64,000 bases of DNA from the NCBI GenBank assembly GCA_021234155.1, contig JAJEKV010000052.1:8043358-8107357 (forward strand), given 5' to 3'. A model generated the notes under the pieces. The model searched no databases and was not told the origin of the DNA. It saw only the letters and a list, made by a program, of their open reading frames with translations. The translations under genes were made by a program, and so were the position numbers. Below are positions 22,955-34,000 of this stretch, in pieces. Each line of letters opens with the position of its first letter. Positions within the stretch are counted from its first letter, which is position 1. The stretch comes from Isoetes taiwanensis. Its lineage: Eukaryota > Streptophyta > Lycopodiopsida > Isoetales > Isoetaceae.

Positions 22955-23019
22955 GGTCCGCGCGAAAGGGCCTTCCGAAACTGTCGGAAAGGGGTTTGGC
23001 GCGGACCAACCCGGTTTCG
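22955..23019. repeat. Palindromic 65-bp repeat, copy 2
   Basis: Same core as copy 1. Here the outer arms GGTCCGCGC (22,955-22,963) and GCGCGGACC (22,999-23,007) are perfect inverted repeats enclosing a second stem CCTTCCGA / TCGGAAAGG. Both copies lie between the two accessory reading frames of the chromovirus. Confidence 0.9.
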
Positions 23020-23473
23020 GAATTTTTGCTCAGAAGAAAAAATTTTCCTAATTAGGGGTAAGATAATTGAACCCTTACAAGTTAGATACAAAAAATTTTA
23101 GTACAATTTGACTTTTCTAACTACCTTTTAACATCAATTTTTCAAGACAAGAATTATATTATACCAAAATTTTAGTTACAGATACAAATTTAGGAGGTTC
23201 AAGGGTACTCCTTGCGGATTCTCTGCGCCAAGTGGATGTCCTTGGGCATTACGGTCACCCTCTTGGCGTGGATTGCGCATAAGTTGCCCTCCTCAAAATG
23301 CTGGGTCAGCTCTGCTTCGGCTGCCACCTGGAGGACTCGTGTCGTCAGAGATGTCACCTATAGTCGGTGACGAACTCCTGCATAACTTCATCCATTTCGA
23401 GGAGCCTTCGTCCGAGGGGAGATTAGTGCTGGCTGGGAAGTGCCTAATCTCCGAAAAACTTGGGCTTGGCGAA

Positions 23474-24325
23474 TTAGGCCCATGGTGGACCTTCTTGGCT
23501 TCTCGGGGACGTGGAGGTGGTGGCCGGCTGGTCCTTCTTCGGCCGGCCGCCCTTGGCGTGGCGCCCCCCGTTACGCTTGCAATACCAATCATTGTACCTC
23601 GTCCAAATGAAGGTACTCAGTATTCCTTCAGCTGGCGCTTGAATTAGCGATCCTCTCGGGCGCGAATGCCCGCTCACCCACCTTACGCTTCTTCACTACC
23701 TTTGGTGGCAGGCCACTTTGGGTAGGGTGAAGGCGTCGCGTTGAGTGCGATGGCTCCCCAGCGTCTTCCTCTTCCTCTTCTACTTCTTCGTTGTCGCCGC
23801 CTCCTCCTTCTTCTTCCTCCTCATCGCTCCCCGGGCACGAGGGTTCTTCAATCCGGCTTGATCCGTCCGAGGCTGTCGTTTCTTTTCTTCGTCCTTCTCT
23901 CCTGCTCCCTCGGCTCCGCTCGCTCTCTCTTCTTCCTTGCAGCCCTCTCTTAGGCCACTCTGCGGCCTTCTCCTTGCCCTTCTTCTTGGAGTGCTTGAAG
24001 GGCCCGCCTCTTCAACTTTGCTCTTCAACTTTTGCTCCTCAATGCGCTCCTCCACCTGCATTAATAGAGTGAGGCCCAAAGTGGCGGGACTTCGCCCAGT
24101 TCTCAGGTGCCCGCCCGGCGAAGAGCTGCTTGCTGCTAAGCGCCTCCTCCTCGACATGCATCGTGATAGGTTTTCGTCGCTGCTGCTGGAGGGAAACTCC
24201 TCTTCCCCCTTCCTAGGTCGAAGGTGCTCCGGAATTTTTTTCGTATGTCGTCCCGCTGCTACATGGGCCATCGAGAGCGTGGGTCGCTCGTTATACTTCC
24301 TTGCTGTCTGCTTGGTTCGAGCCAT
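23474..24325 (-). pseudogene. Retrotransposon frame with a histone H3 N-terminal tail
   Basis: The first reading frame after the 5' LTR starts with a genuine ATG at 24,325 and begins MARTKQTARK. This is identical to histone H3 from the initiator Met through K9. It then departs (YNERPTLSMAHVAAGRH) and runs open for 181 codons to 23,780. The product is very charged: serine-rich and basic (SSSSDENLSRCMSRRRRL), then Glu/Lys/Arg-rich. Just before the stop a neighbouring frame becomes the coherent one, with a long acidic run, and then KVVKKRKVGERAF, whose KKRKV is a classic nuclear localisation motif. The original frame is resumed near 23,640 with RYNDWYCKRNGGRHAKGGRP and KKDQPATTSTSPRSQ. So the ancestral protein was probably about 280 residues and this copy has two frame breaks. 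Initiator Met before Ala is normally removed, which would expose the free ART end. Function is inferred only. Confidence 0.8.
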
Positions 24326-24879
24326 ACTTGACGGTCTAGAAAACGGGTGACGTAAGGCTGATCAAGAGAGAGATGGTGGAGAAAAGTTTGGAGGGAAAAT
24401 GAGGTGTCAGGGATATTTAAAAAGGAGGGTCCCTGGGAATATTCTCCTACCATAAATAGGCCTACTTATTAGCCCCCCTTATTAATTACACCATAGTACC
24501 CTTATTATTAATATATGTTTAATTTCTAATACATATACTAAAATTCGTATTATACCTTTAGAATTTCAAATTTCCTAATAGTTTGAAGTATTAATTATGG
24601 ATTTGCGCCATTTTTCACCCAGGTCTCCGATTGGCATGATTCTTCGACCCATTTTAGGTGAAATTTGATGCAGATGCATAATTTTCACTCCAATCTTACT
24701 AGAAGGTGAATTTGACTCATTCACTTCTTAACCTAATTTCGGACCCACTACCTAGGAGAAAAATTTTTCCCCTATTTTCGGGGTTCGATGGTGGAAATTT
24801 TTATTTCACACCCCTATAAGCCTGTTAGACTACTGTCATGGTTATGGTCAATGCTAGTTCTTGGTCAACCAAGAACATC
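24326..24879 (-). other. 5' leader of the chromovirus
   Basis: About 550 bp lies between the primer binding site and the H3-tail ATG. It is A/T-rich with no coherent frame, consistent with an untranslated leader carrying packaging and dimerisation signals. None could be identified. Confidence 0.6.
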
Positions 24880-24891
24880 GCTCTGATACCA
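24880..24891 (-). promoter_or_regulatory. Primer binding site, initiator tRNA-Met
   Basis: On the minus strand TGGTATCAGAGC begins two bases after the 5' LTR end. This is the standard complement of the 3' end of plant initiator tRNA-Met used by many Ty3/gypsy and copia elements. Confidence 0.95.
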
Positions 24892-24892
24892 T

Positions 24893-26539
24893 TGTGACGC
24901 TTCCTGCTAAACATACGGTGCCCGACCGTACACTCTGCAGGAAATCCCCCGTCCGGCTCAACAACCGCACAGGCCCTCCGTCTATCCCGCACTCTGGGAT
25001 CTCCGTAGTGCGGGAAGGGGACACGAAGGTGTCTTGCGCGCCCTTCCCCTATGGGCTCCTATCACAGCGGAAGCATAAACACGTCAGAACTAGCAATACG
25101 ATACAATATGCTACCCCGAGGGTAGCTCAACTGCACATCCATAGATGCAAAGAACATAATCATATACCATAAAACATGAGAGCTCCTACCCGTGGCTCTG
25201 ACACATAGGGTAGTCGACTGACTGGATAGGCCTCAAGATAGAGCAGACCGAGTCATAACAATGGCGGGGCTGGCATAAGACAATGGCTAGGGTTGACCAC
25301 TCCATCTGCCCCTCCTGTGCATACTTTGCAGATGGGCTAGATCAGGCTCTGGCATGACTCTAACCTTCCGGATACGCAATCCCATGGCATCACCCATCGG
25401 GACTACTCCAAGTTGCATCTCCCTAGTCCGTCGAGGTAGGAAGGGTTGCATCTCCCCTTCCCGGGGTCTAGAGGCTCCACGGGCGGCTAGAGAATCGTGG
25501 CGACACACGATTCGTACCCGACTGAACCCCCTAAAACAAGAACCAAGCTGACACTTGCAACTCTTGAGAGGCAGGGCGACACCATCGCCCCAAGAGGTGT
25601 CGGACCCATGCTCGGCCCACACGAAGTGACCGACCATAAGCCTAGCCCACTATGGGATCCCCCGTAGCCCCCACTCGGCAGGGATCCTCCCCTCCATCTT
25701 GCCTCTAGCCCCGTTGTGTAGTGCTGAGTCACACCATAGCTTCCATAGCCCGGTGGGTTCCTATGCACAGGCCGCAACTAATAGGAACTAAGGGATCTAC
25801 ACTAGGAGCATACTACATATGGCCCTAGGTCTCTACCCCCCTTCCCAATGCAAGAGGTGCAACATGATCAACCAATATCACATACATCACATCATGATCA
25901 ATATCAATATCATATGAACATCTTAACCTAATCATACATAGCTAACTAACAGTTAGGGTTCCTTGATTAGGGTTCAAGATGTTCAACAAAGGATCTAGGG
26001 TGGCTCTACTCTAGACACGAATCACTAACCCATCTGGAGTGCTAACTTCCAGATGAACTAACATGAACTCTACTCAACCTACCTCCTCCAGAAGCACTTC
26101 CTCCCATTCCTGGTGTCTCCATGCTCCTAGACGTGGTTCGAAGGCTTGCTCCCTCTACGATCATACACACCTTCCAGGGGCTGCTGCTCCAGGCTAGACT
26201 ATGACGAACGGTGCTCGAAACGGGGTTTTGGGCACGTGGGTGAGAGTTCAGGTGCTAGGTCAGGGAAAAGGGTCTAGGGTTAGGGTTAGAGCCAATATAG
26301 GTGTGGGTCCACATGGGATGCCACGTGGCACCACTAGGATGAGGCCGTGTGGCTGTTGCTCCAATAGGATAAGGCCATGTGGAAATGGGCCTTATCCTAA
26401 GGTTATCTAAGTTAAACAATTAACTTAGATGTGCACCCCTTGCCACTTTCTGAGGCATACAAGGCTATCTAGGCAGACTTGTATGGTGACGGTCCAGGAA
26501 TGTACGTATTTATGGCGTATATTCCCCTGAAACGTCACA
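24893..26539 (-). repeat. 5' LTR of the chromovirus
   Basis: The 1,647-bp LTR lies upstream in the direction of transcription. It aligns end to end with 13,531-15,114 apart from the extra ~65 bp and a few substitutions. It should contain the promoter that drives the element; no TATA box was assigned with confidence. Confidence 0.95.
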
Positions 26540-26544
26540 GCTGA
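26540..26544. other. Target-site duplication, right
   Basis: GCTGA immediately after the right LTR end (AACGTCACA). Confidence 0.9.
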
Positions 26545-27760
26545 TGTTCTGCCGAGATGAGCAAATGGTAGGCCGAGATGGAGCGAAATAGCTGCCTCCA
26601 ATTTCGCAGGCTAAAGATAGATAGAAAGAAGGAGATTCTGATATGGTGCCGAAAGGAGAGCTGCTATGGATAGGAACTAACCAAACATGCTATAACTGAG
26701 CCATTTGCTTGCATAAAGCGGTGCTACATCTTGCTGTTTCTAGAAGAAATCATGGCCACTGAGATACGCAGAGGGCAAAGCCAATTTTTCTGTAATAGAG
26801 AAGTGACTGATTGATTCCTGTGCCTAGGATGCAGAAGACTCTACTTGCTGAGCAAAATCTGCTTGCTGAATAGAATTTGAATAGGCATTAGATAAACTTG
26901 AAGAGCCTGTAGAATCTGTGCAGAAATAGAGAAAATATCTGACTCTGCTTAACAAAGATGTTCGGATTTCTGCTTCTAGCCTTGACTGATGAAAAAATTT
27001 TGGTTGTTTGCAGATGAGGTAGACCCAAGAGTTTAATAAATCTGACCGGAGGCTTCGAAAGTTTCTTCACAGGTGGCCTGCTTGAAGACGTCTCTGCAAA
27101 TGGATGGAGGCTAGCCACAGGGCGGCTGGCCCTCGTATAAGAACAGCCATTCGTAAAAGAGCAATATGTTTGCAAGAATAGGGACTGATGCTGCTTCAGC
27201 TTTGCAGGAGGTAGGGGAGCCTGAGAGATGATTCTGCACAGTTGTGGATAAAAGAGTGGATTGTGCCCCCCAAAAAGATGTGACTGACGAAAATATATGT
27301 GGTTTTGCAGATAATACGAACAAAAGACAACCTGATGCTTGCTTGAAGACTGTGCTGCACGCTTGGGGGCTAGCCACGGTGCTGCTGGCCCTCTTTAAGA
27401 AATCAAGAACAAGGTAGACGAACAGCTGGTGAAAAATCCGGCATCATAGTTGCTTGAATCTGCGCCAACTCTTGTGGCAATTTATAAGCTCAAGAAACTT
27501 CTGGAACTCGTGTATGTGCAGGAACGATGGAGACAAAATACTGGCTTTGAAGATTGCAGAAGAAAACCTTGAAACTAAGCAGCCAGGAATTGAACATATG
27601 GGCTCAAAGGGGGCTAGCTGAGTGCTGGCCCTCTGTAATTAAACTGAAGAAGAAATGATAGAGAATGTTTTTGGTGTGCAAAAGCACGAATCTGATAAAA
27701 CTGAGAGGAGCCACCTCTTAGTAAGGGATATGCCACCTGCGTTCATAGGATTGTAAAAAA
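26545..27760. repeat. Three diverged ~250-bp repeats
   Basis: A motif GGCTAGCCAC..G.GCTGGCCCTC followed by TATAAGAA, TTTAAGAA or TGTAATTAA recurs near 27,110, 27,370 and 27,610. It is preceded each time by similar text (TTTGCAGAT..., CTTGAAGAC...). The units are strongly diverged and form no reading frame. The first 70 bp (26,546-26,612) also resembles the sequence left of the chromovirus at 13,478-13,525 (GTTCTGCCGAGATG ... GCCTCCAATTTC). Confidence 0.5.
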
Positions 27761-29499
27761 ACCCCTAGTATATGCCTATTTTTAAAAACCCCTCCCATAC
27801 AATGTTTGGATTTCATTTATTTGCATCCCCTCTCGGTTTTGTGCGTCATATTATCATTTAAGAACCCCTCCCATACAGTGTTTGGATTTCATTATATATT
27901 TGCCACCCCTGTCGATTTTATATGGCATTTCATTATTCAAAAACCCCTCATACACAATTGGATCTGCCATTAAAAAGTTTCTCTTATGCAATTTTATGTA
28001 GCCTTTAACGTTGCATCCATGTTCATACATTTCTCATGATTGACAACATAGCATACTAATCAAGAAAGTTGTGATAATTGATGCTAGGCTATTGTTTTGA
28101 AAAACCCTATGCAATGGGCAGCTTATAAAATTGTCGTGGCCGGGGAAAATTCATATTTTTGCTGGATGACAATCATTGGTAACAATATCGAGATCTAAAA
28201 CCATATTCTAAACTAAATAACAGTGATGACTTCAAGGTGTGATATATCGTGAAAATGCTATATTTCACCAATTTTATAAATCTAAATTCGATGGTTTAGT
28301 AGGATGCGTTATCTCAAAAGGTTTATAAAATCGCCAAAATTTGATAATATTACATCTCAATTATAGTAAATTCGCCAAATTAATGGGCATTCTATAACAG
28401 GAGATCTTAAATTTTGGTAAGATATCTTAATTCTACTAAATTCTTTTCTATAAAAAAGTTATAAAAATAGAAAACAATCGCCACCATTTCTATAGTTTAG
28501 AAGTAGATAGAGGATGATAAAGTCATCACTGGAATTACCTTGAAATCCTGAAACTCGATGCAGTAATCCGATGCTCTTAATCCTTTGTGCCTGTGTGCGG
28601 GACGGTCCCTATTTGTATCGTACGGCTTCCCCTCCTGCCAACCATAAACCCCCTTTTGTGCATGTACTAAAACTTCAAAAAAAAAATTGTATTTTTATTG
28701 GTAGGTATACAAACGAAAATGCATTGAAATTGAACCCCTACCATTTACGCACGTAGTTGTGGAGGGTCTTCTAGGTGACACCCCCTTGCCATCATGATAA
28801 TGTTTCTGCATTTACAACATGGAAAGCAGAGAACATAAATGCTATCATCACAAATATTGCATGAAAGTATGTAGATGCCTTCTGTCTTGATCATGTTCTG
28901 ACATTTTTGGCTCATAATACCTAACATCATTTTTAAACTAAGCTTTCCAACGCATGTTGTTCCACACAAAACATAGAGAATATGCCATGTTCCTAGTCAG
29001 CTGTAAAATTTTACCTATTTTGCTGGTGTTTGGGACAATTAAATATTGCGTATTTCAAAAATATACACCTAGCATCATTTGTGTGTGCTTCAATATCCTT
29101 ATCAATTGCACTAGAGATGGCAATTTTCCATGGGTGCATGCATGATAAAATGAGAGAAAAAAATTAATAAGAGAAGATAGAATGCTTTACATTCATTCAC
29201 AAACCAAAATAGATTTAATAAGCAAATCATACCTGGATCCTGCAACAGCAACATGTTCTTACTCTTACAACCTAGGTACGTTCATACTTCCAAAATCATG
29301 CCTTTCTTTCCATATAAAGCTTCTTACCTTACTAAATAAGCTTACTCAAAATAAAAGCATCATCATTCCCTATATCTTTTCAAGCTTCTATGAAAAATGT
29401 AGTACTGCACGGTAGATTATTCAGCACACCTGCTAATCCTCCAACTCGAAAGGATAAGGTTTTTTGGTATTATCAAAACGATTTTGCCATCAATGCCAC
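27761..29499. other. A/T-rich non-coding stretch
   Basis: It begins with two related pieces ending in the phrase AACCCCTCCCATACA.TGTTTGGATTTCAT (27,785-27,815 and 27,860-27,890) and continues without a recognisable gene or element. Confidence 0.45.
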
Positions 29500-31200
29500 A
29501 GGTGACAGGTTCCTTGCAAATAACACCGATTAAGATTTAATCAAGTCTGTGCAACTAAGCTAAAAAAAAAGTTAGCAGCATCAGATATCACCTTACCATA
29601 ATGAGTTATGATACCTTTTGAAAATGGCCACCTTTTGTTCATGTTCATGTCCATGGACACAAAGCTCCGCTTGAACCACTTGCTATGACATGTAAAATGT
29701 AACACAGCACCATTGAATAAACCAAAAGCACCATAAACCCTGCAAGGAGAAGAAAGAGCTGAAATTTCATGACAACTTGTGAAGACATGGAGGAACATTC
29801 AATCAGAGCTCTTTAGATTCCAGTTAGGAGGAAGCTCAACCTTGCCATGATCTCCAACGAAGCTACAACGTCCAAACACGGCTATGGCGATTTACAATCA
29901 GACTAAGACACTAAGCTTGAGTTAGAAGGACTTACTTGTCCAATGCACAGAAGACGTCCGCTTCCTTGTTAAGGAGCCAACCATATTCTCACTCTTAACC
30001 TTCAGAACACTCCAACTTAACATCCAAGGTGAAAGAAAAAAGGGTATGTGAACCCCATAGAAATTGCTGCAAATGGATAACATTGTTATGATGTGCTTGT
30101 CTAATTTTTGAATTCAAATTCTATTTCTACATCCTTCCTCCTAAATCGAACCCGCATTTATCCTCAAACAATATATCAACACAGTGCAACATAAGAAAAT
30201 TTACAGAGAGAAGATATCGTTAGGATTTTATTTCAAAACACATTTTCCACATGCTTCCCTAGGAAGCCAGTCCTTGAGAATGCCCTTGATCCATCGTAAC
30301 TAGTACAACAAAAGTTCACAGATTGCCATACAAAGCTCTGCGTATGGATGCCTTTCATCCACCTTGCTGCTATTCATGCAAACAGATGCTTAGACTTAAG
30401 CCCTAGAAAAAGATGTCAATTCTTGAGCTAAATGATGGATGTTGCTATGGTTAAAGGGTTGTCTTCCAACATGCAAGGTCTCAAATGACAGATCTAGAAG
30501 AGCTACAAATATTCTTAAGTATTGAAGTAAAAAGAGACAGAAACAACAAGAAGCTCTTGTTGTCTCAGTGTATATACATTGATGCTATTCTGAAAAGGTT
30601 TTACATGATCAATTGCAAAGCCATCAATACTCCACTTGCAGCTGAACAGAAGATATTAGGTGATTTGTCTCCCAAAATAGAAGAAGAGGTGAAGGAGATG
30701 GGTCCTTTATGTTAAAAAAAATTTGTAACTCCAAAAAAAAAAAATACAAAAAAACCATGACCATTTGAAATAACTTCATGAAATTAATTCTGTGCTTTGA
30801 GACCTATTCCACCGTGGAAAGTAGAAAATAAATTCCATATAAAAGATGACATGACCCCAGCTTGCATGGATGCCACAGCTGACAGGTTCCTTGCAAATAA
30901 CACAAGTTAAGATTTAACCAAGTCTGTGCAACTAAGCTAAAAAATAGTTAGAAGCATCAGATATCACCTTATCATAATGAGTTATGATGCCTTTTAAAAT
31001 GGCCACCTTTTGTTTGCGTTCATGTCCATGGACACAAAGATCTGCTTGAACCACTTGCTATGACATGTAAAATGTAACACGTCACACTTGCATTGAATAA
31101 ATCAAAGGCACTATAAACCCTGCAAGGAGAAACAAGAGCTCAGATTTCATGACACAATTTGTAAAGACATGGGGGAACATTCAATCAAAGCTCTTTAGAT
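29500..31200. repeat. ~320-bp direct duplication, possible exon on the minus strand
   Basis: 29,500-29,820 and 30,878-31,200 are clearly homologous (GACAGGTTCCTTGCAAATAA ... CACTTGCTATGACATGTAAA). In the first copy the minus strand reads YGAFGLFNGAVLHFTCHSKW then FKRSFVSMDMNMNKRWPFSK, between a CTTGCAG acceptor and a GTAAGG donor, so it may be an exon of an unrecognised host gene. The second copy has frame-breaking indels. The 1 kb between them holds a copia scrap. Confidence 0.5.
30440..30720 (+). pseudogene. Ty1/copia RT C-terminal scrap
   Basis: The plus strand reads MTDLEELQIFLSIEVKRDRN then LLLSQCIYIDAILKRFYM and NCKAINTPLA. This matches the well-known copia stretch MTDLGEL..FLGIEV.RD....LSQ.KYI..ILKRF.M..C.P..TP. 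Only this short piece is present, flanked by non-coding sequence. Confidence 0.8.
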
Positions 31201-31520
31201 TCTAGTCTTAAGTTTCTTAAAGACGTAACTTGAATATTGTAGGAAAACGGAGCAACACTGAGGAACTGATACCTCGTCAATATGTCTATGCCTGCATAAA
31301 AATACAATTATAGCATGCACAAAGCCCTCCATACTTGCAGAAAAACGTGGTAGAAGCACCCTTATATAGTTGCTTCTACATCCAATTGGATTTCTTGACC
31401 AATAATGCACTCATGGATCCACCTGCCATGCTCTAAGGATCTGATATTTCCACAAGCCTATAAGATGCTGACATAAGTGGCTCTAAGAGGCTTGATAAGC
31501 ATCTCTTCATAACATTGTAA

Positions 31521-31544
31521 GATAGATAGATAGATAGATAGATA
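31521..31544. repeat. GATA microsatellite
   Basis: Six consecutive GATA units. Confidence 0.95.
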
Positions 31545-31569
31545 GTATTTTTACGTCATGCCACATTGG

Positions 31570-31665
31570 CAGCATCCATGAGGACATATGACGGACCCCC
31601 AGAGACTTGAACACAAGATCTCTTCATTGCTAACCCAATGGACTAGCCATTAAACCGAACCCAAG
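31570..31665 (-). repeat. tRNA-derived SINE-like sequence
   Basis: On the minus strand a tRNA-like order is visible. GGTTTAATGGCTAGTCCATT contains an A-box-like TGGCTAGT...GG, then GGGTTAGCAATGAAGAG, then TGTTCAAGTCTC as a B-box-like element about 35 bases on. This resembles plant tRNA-derived SINE heads. It is too diverged to be a functional tRNA. Confidence 0.4.
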
Positions 31666-31834
31666 GCAAGCGAAGGTTATAATGCGATTAGCCAAGCCTC
31701 CATAGAAAATGCATTCACTTAGTCATAAAAGGCTCCCTTTCGCTTGCCTTGCTAACCCAAGGCAAGCGAAGGTTATAATGCGATTAGCCAAGCCTCCATA
31801 GAAAATGCATTCACTTAGTCATAAAAGGCTCCCT
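31659..31834. repeat. 80-bp direct repeat, 96-bp spacing
   Basis: 31,659-31,738 and 31,755-31,834 are essentially identical (ACCCAAGGCAAGCGAAGG ... AAAGGCTCCCT). The 16-bp spacer contains the reverse complement CGCTTGCCTTG of the repeat start. Confidence 0.9.
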
Positions 31835-34000
31835 ACCCATGGAAGCCTTTCGTGGAGTCTGCTCCTGCATTGTTGAAGATGTTGTAACCTCCAGGGTGCT
31901 CTGCAACATAAGAAGTAACATCATAGACCTACGCAAGCATCACGAGTTTAATAAGAAACACAGGCCAGCCTTTCACAACTTCTAATCAAGTTGCAGGAAA
32001 AGTTTAGGTCTAGTGCACCTGTACATAAGTTGCAGCATTCACAAGTCATAGATGGTGGAATGGTATCAGTTGGTCTCAAAACTGGCCACTATCTGACATC
32101 AACAGTCAACTGAGATGAAGTAATCAGAAAGTGACAAGGTAACCCATGAACTGAAGCGAATTAAGGAACTGTCTGTTTGAACTTTTCCTCATTCATTGAC
32201 ATTGTTGTTTACCAGTTATAAAGACCAATACATTCATTGCTCTGCAAGAGCTCCACAGTTAACTGGAAACAAAGATGCAAGGAAGCACGTTTACCTTATT
32301 GTTCACTATAATCCAACAGTCAGATGCTGTATTATGACTCTTTACTTCTGCTTTTGTGTAGACCTTCAATGCCTGCAAGTTGAAGTTAGAACTTAATCCA
32401 TACACAGCCAGAAGAGCTTACGCAAACTACGCAACAAGTCCGCACGATGCAACAAGTGCAAAGCTTATTAGTATGCCCACATGGCGAACCAGCAAGACTA
32501 CACCAAAAGACTGCTGGAAGGATGTGCTTGTTGAATGCAGATGGTTTCTTCAGTATGGTAGTAGTAAAAAAAACATTATTACCACACCTTTGCCCATTGT
32601 TTTGACCTCGTTGATTTCTTTGATCTTATAAACATGTCAGAAGAGTGAATTTAGAGTGCAGATATAACTTTCAAATGCCAATAAAGACACATTGTTTGCT
32701 TAAACAGAGCATCCTTGCTCCTTACTGCACCTCGGGAACCATGGCCGGTTAGCCGGTTCGAACAGCATCGAGGGGAAACAGTGGTGACCGCCAGTTTACT
32801 TGCCATAGCCAGTTTGGAGCATTAGACATATTCTGGGCATATTCTAGCATATACTCGAAATATACCGAAAACCCACATCAACAAGGGTTTGCCCCCCTAG
32901 GGGCAACCCAAAAATTAATCATGTTCTACCGAATCCTAGATCTGCACATTCAAATCATGCAAACCATGTTGAACAGTTAAAAATGATCTGGGTAAAAACA
33001 ACATATAAAGTCATTGATGTAGGAAATGAAATAGGATGATAAACTAAAATGACTAAATACCATCATTCCATAAAACTTTCTCTGCCTGCAACTATATGGT
33101 CACCAAACATTGAAAGATTTGGGCTTTGATCTGTAAATAAAGATGTCTGATTCAAATGCAAACAAGTAGAGATGATACACAATGATTAAAATTAAGTAGA
33201 CTACACCCAACATATATAGGCAAGCTTTAGTAAGCCAGCAGGGAATTTTAAGATAAGTTGCAAATGCAAGCTCTATCTTTGCAACAAGAGTACCCCTTGA
33301 AAAGCTCAAGAAAAGACCTAAGAATATCGCTAGACACACAGCATTCAAATTCCTACTATAAATGTTCCAAATATGGCAGGACGCATTTGCTCTTTTAATT
33401 TTGGAGCAATGTAGAAAGAGGGCCGTGACTTCAGCAAGCAAACTCCGTTTCTCAAGCATAAGCATGCAAAAAATGATCTACGAAAGTCGCTAGGTACATA
33501 TTTTTCAAATGCATTGTGTAAAGATGTCAAATAAACCACAATGTATCAGCTGTATTAGATTCCATAATCCAACATAGATGTAACTTTAACCTCAGATTGG
33601 AATATCAAACATTACCAAATATGACATCTATACCACTTGATGGGCTAGTATATGTATTTATGGACGCATGTACACATGTGCTTGGCATGCATGCATGCAC
33701 CAGTGGAGAGCATAAAGGCAAGAGTTTTGCCTCTTTTAAGGAGGACTTTGTAAGAGCTTTATCAAAGCATGAAGGCAAAGGAGCACTAGGGAGGCAAGAG
33801 CTTGGGAGATTGCATCAGAATTGCATCAAGGTGGTTGAGAAGGCCAGAGCTTGCAAAGCACTGCATCATTCTTCTTCTTATAGATGGGGATTTTCCATTG
33901 ATCAAGAGGTACATGGGCTGCCATGCTGTGATAAGAAGGATTGGAATTGTTATGAGGAAAGGGAATTTGATCCAAGAATAGCCAGAATGAGATTTGAGTA
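31835..34000. other. Non-coding, one unexplained reading frame
   Basis: No domain or element was recognised. A plus-strand frame at 33,597-34,001 encodes 134 residues (contains GEHKGKSFASFKEDFVRALS) with no family resemblance that I can name. It could be chance or part of an unidentified repeat. Confidence 0.4.

Larger units (their letters stand above)
13531..26539 (-). mobile_element. Complete 13.0-kb Ty3/gypsy chromovirus-type element
   Basis: Two long LTRs (1,584 and 1,647 bp) bound by TGTGACG...CGTCACA enclose a 9.8-kb internal region. The same 5-bp word GCTGA lies just outside both ends (13,526-13,530 and 26,540-26,544), as expected for a target duplication. A primer binding site for initiator tRNA-Met follows the right-hand LTR on the minus strand, and a polypurine tract precedes the left-hand LTR, so the element is transcribed right to left. 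Order on the minus strand: 5' LTR, leader, an H3-tail reading frame, repeated hairpins, a second accessory frame, gag, protease, RT, RNase H, integrase, chromodomain, 3' LTR. Coding parts carry stops, deletions and frameshifts, so this copy is not autonomous. Confidence 0.95.

Noticed and set aside
24200-24325. A full histone H3 gene
   Set aside because: Identity stops after K9; the histone-fold residues are absent and the frame is embedded in a retrotransposon. A weak KK..P..H..RP resemblance downstream is not convincing.
23741-24350. Plus-strand Leu/Ser/Pro-rich frames overlapping the H3-tail frame
   Set aside because: They are the complement of a Glu/Lys/Arg-rich coding region and have no start context or family.
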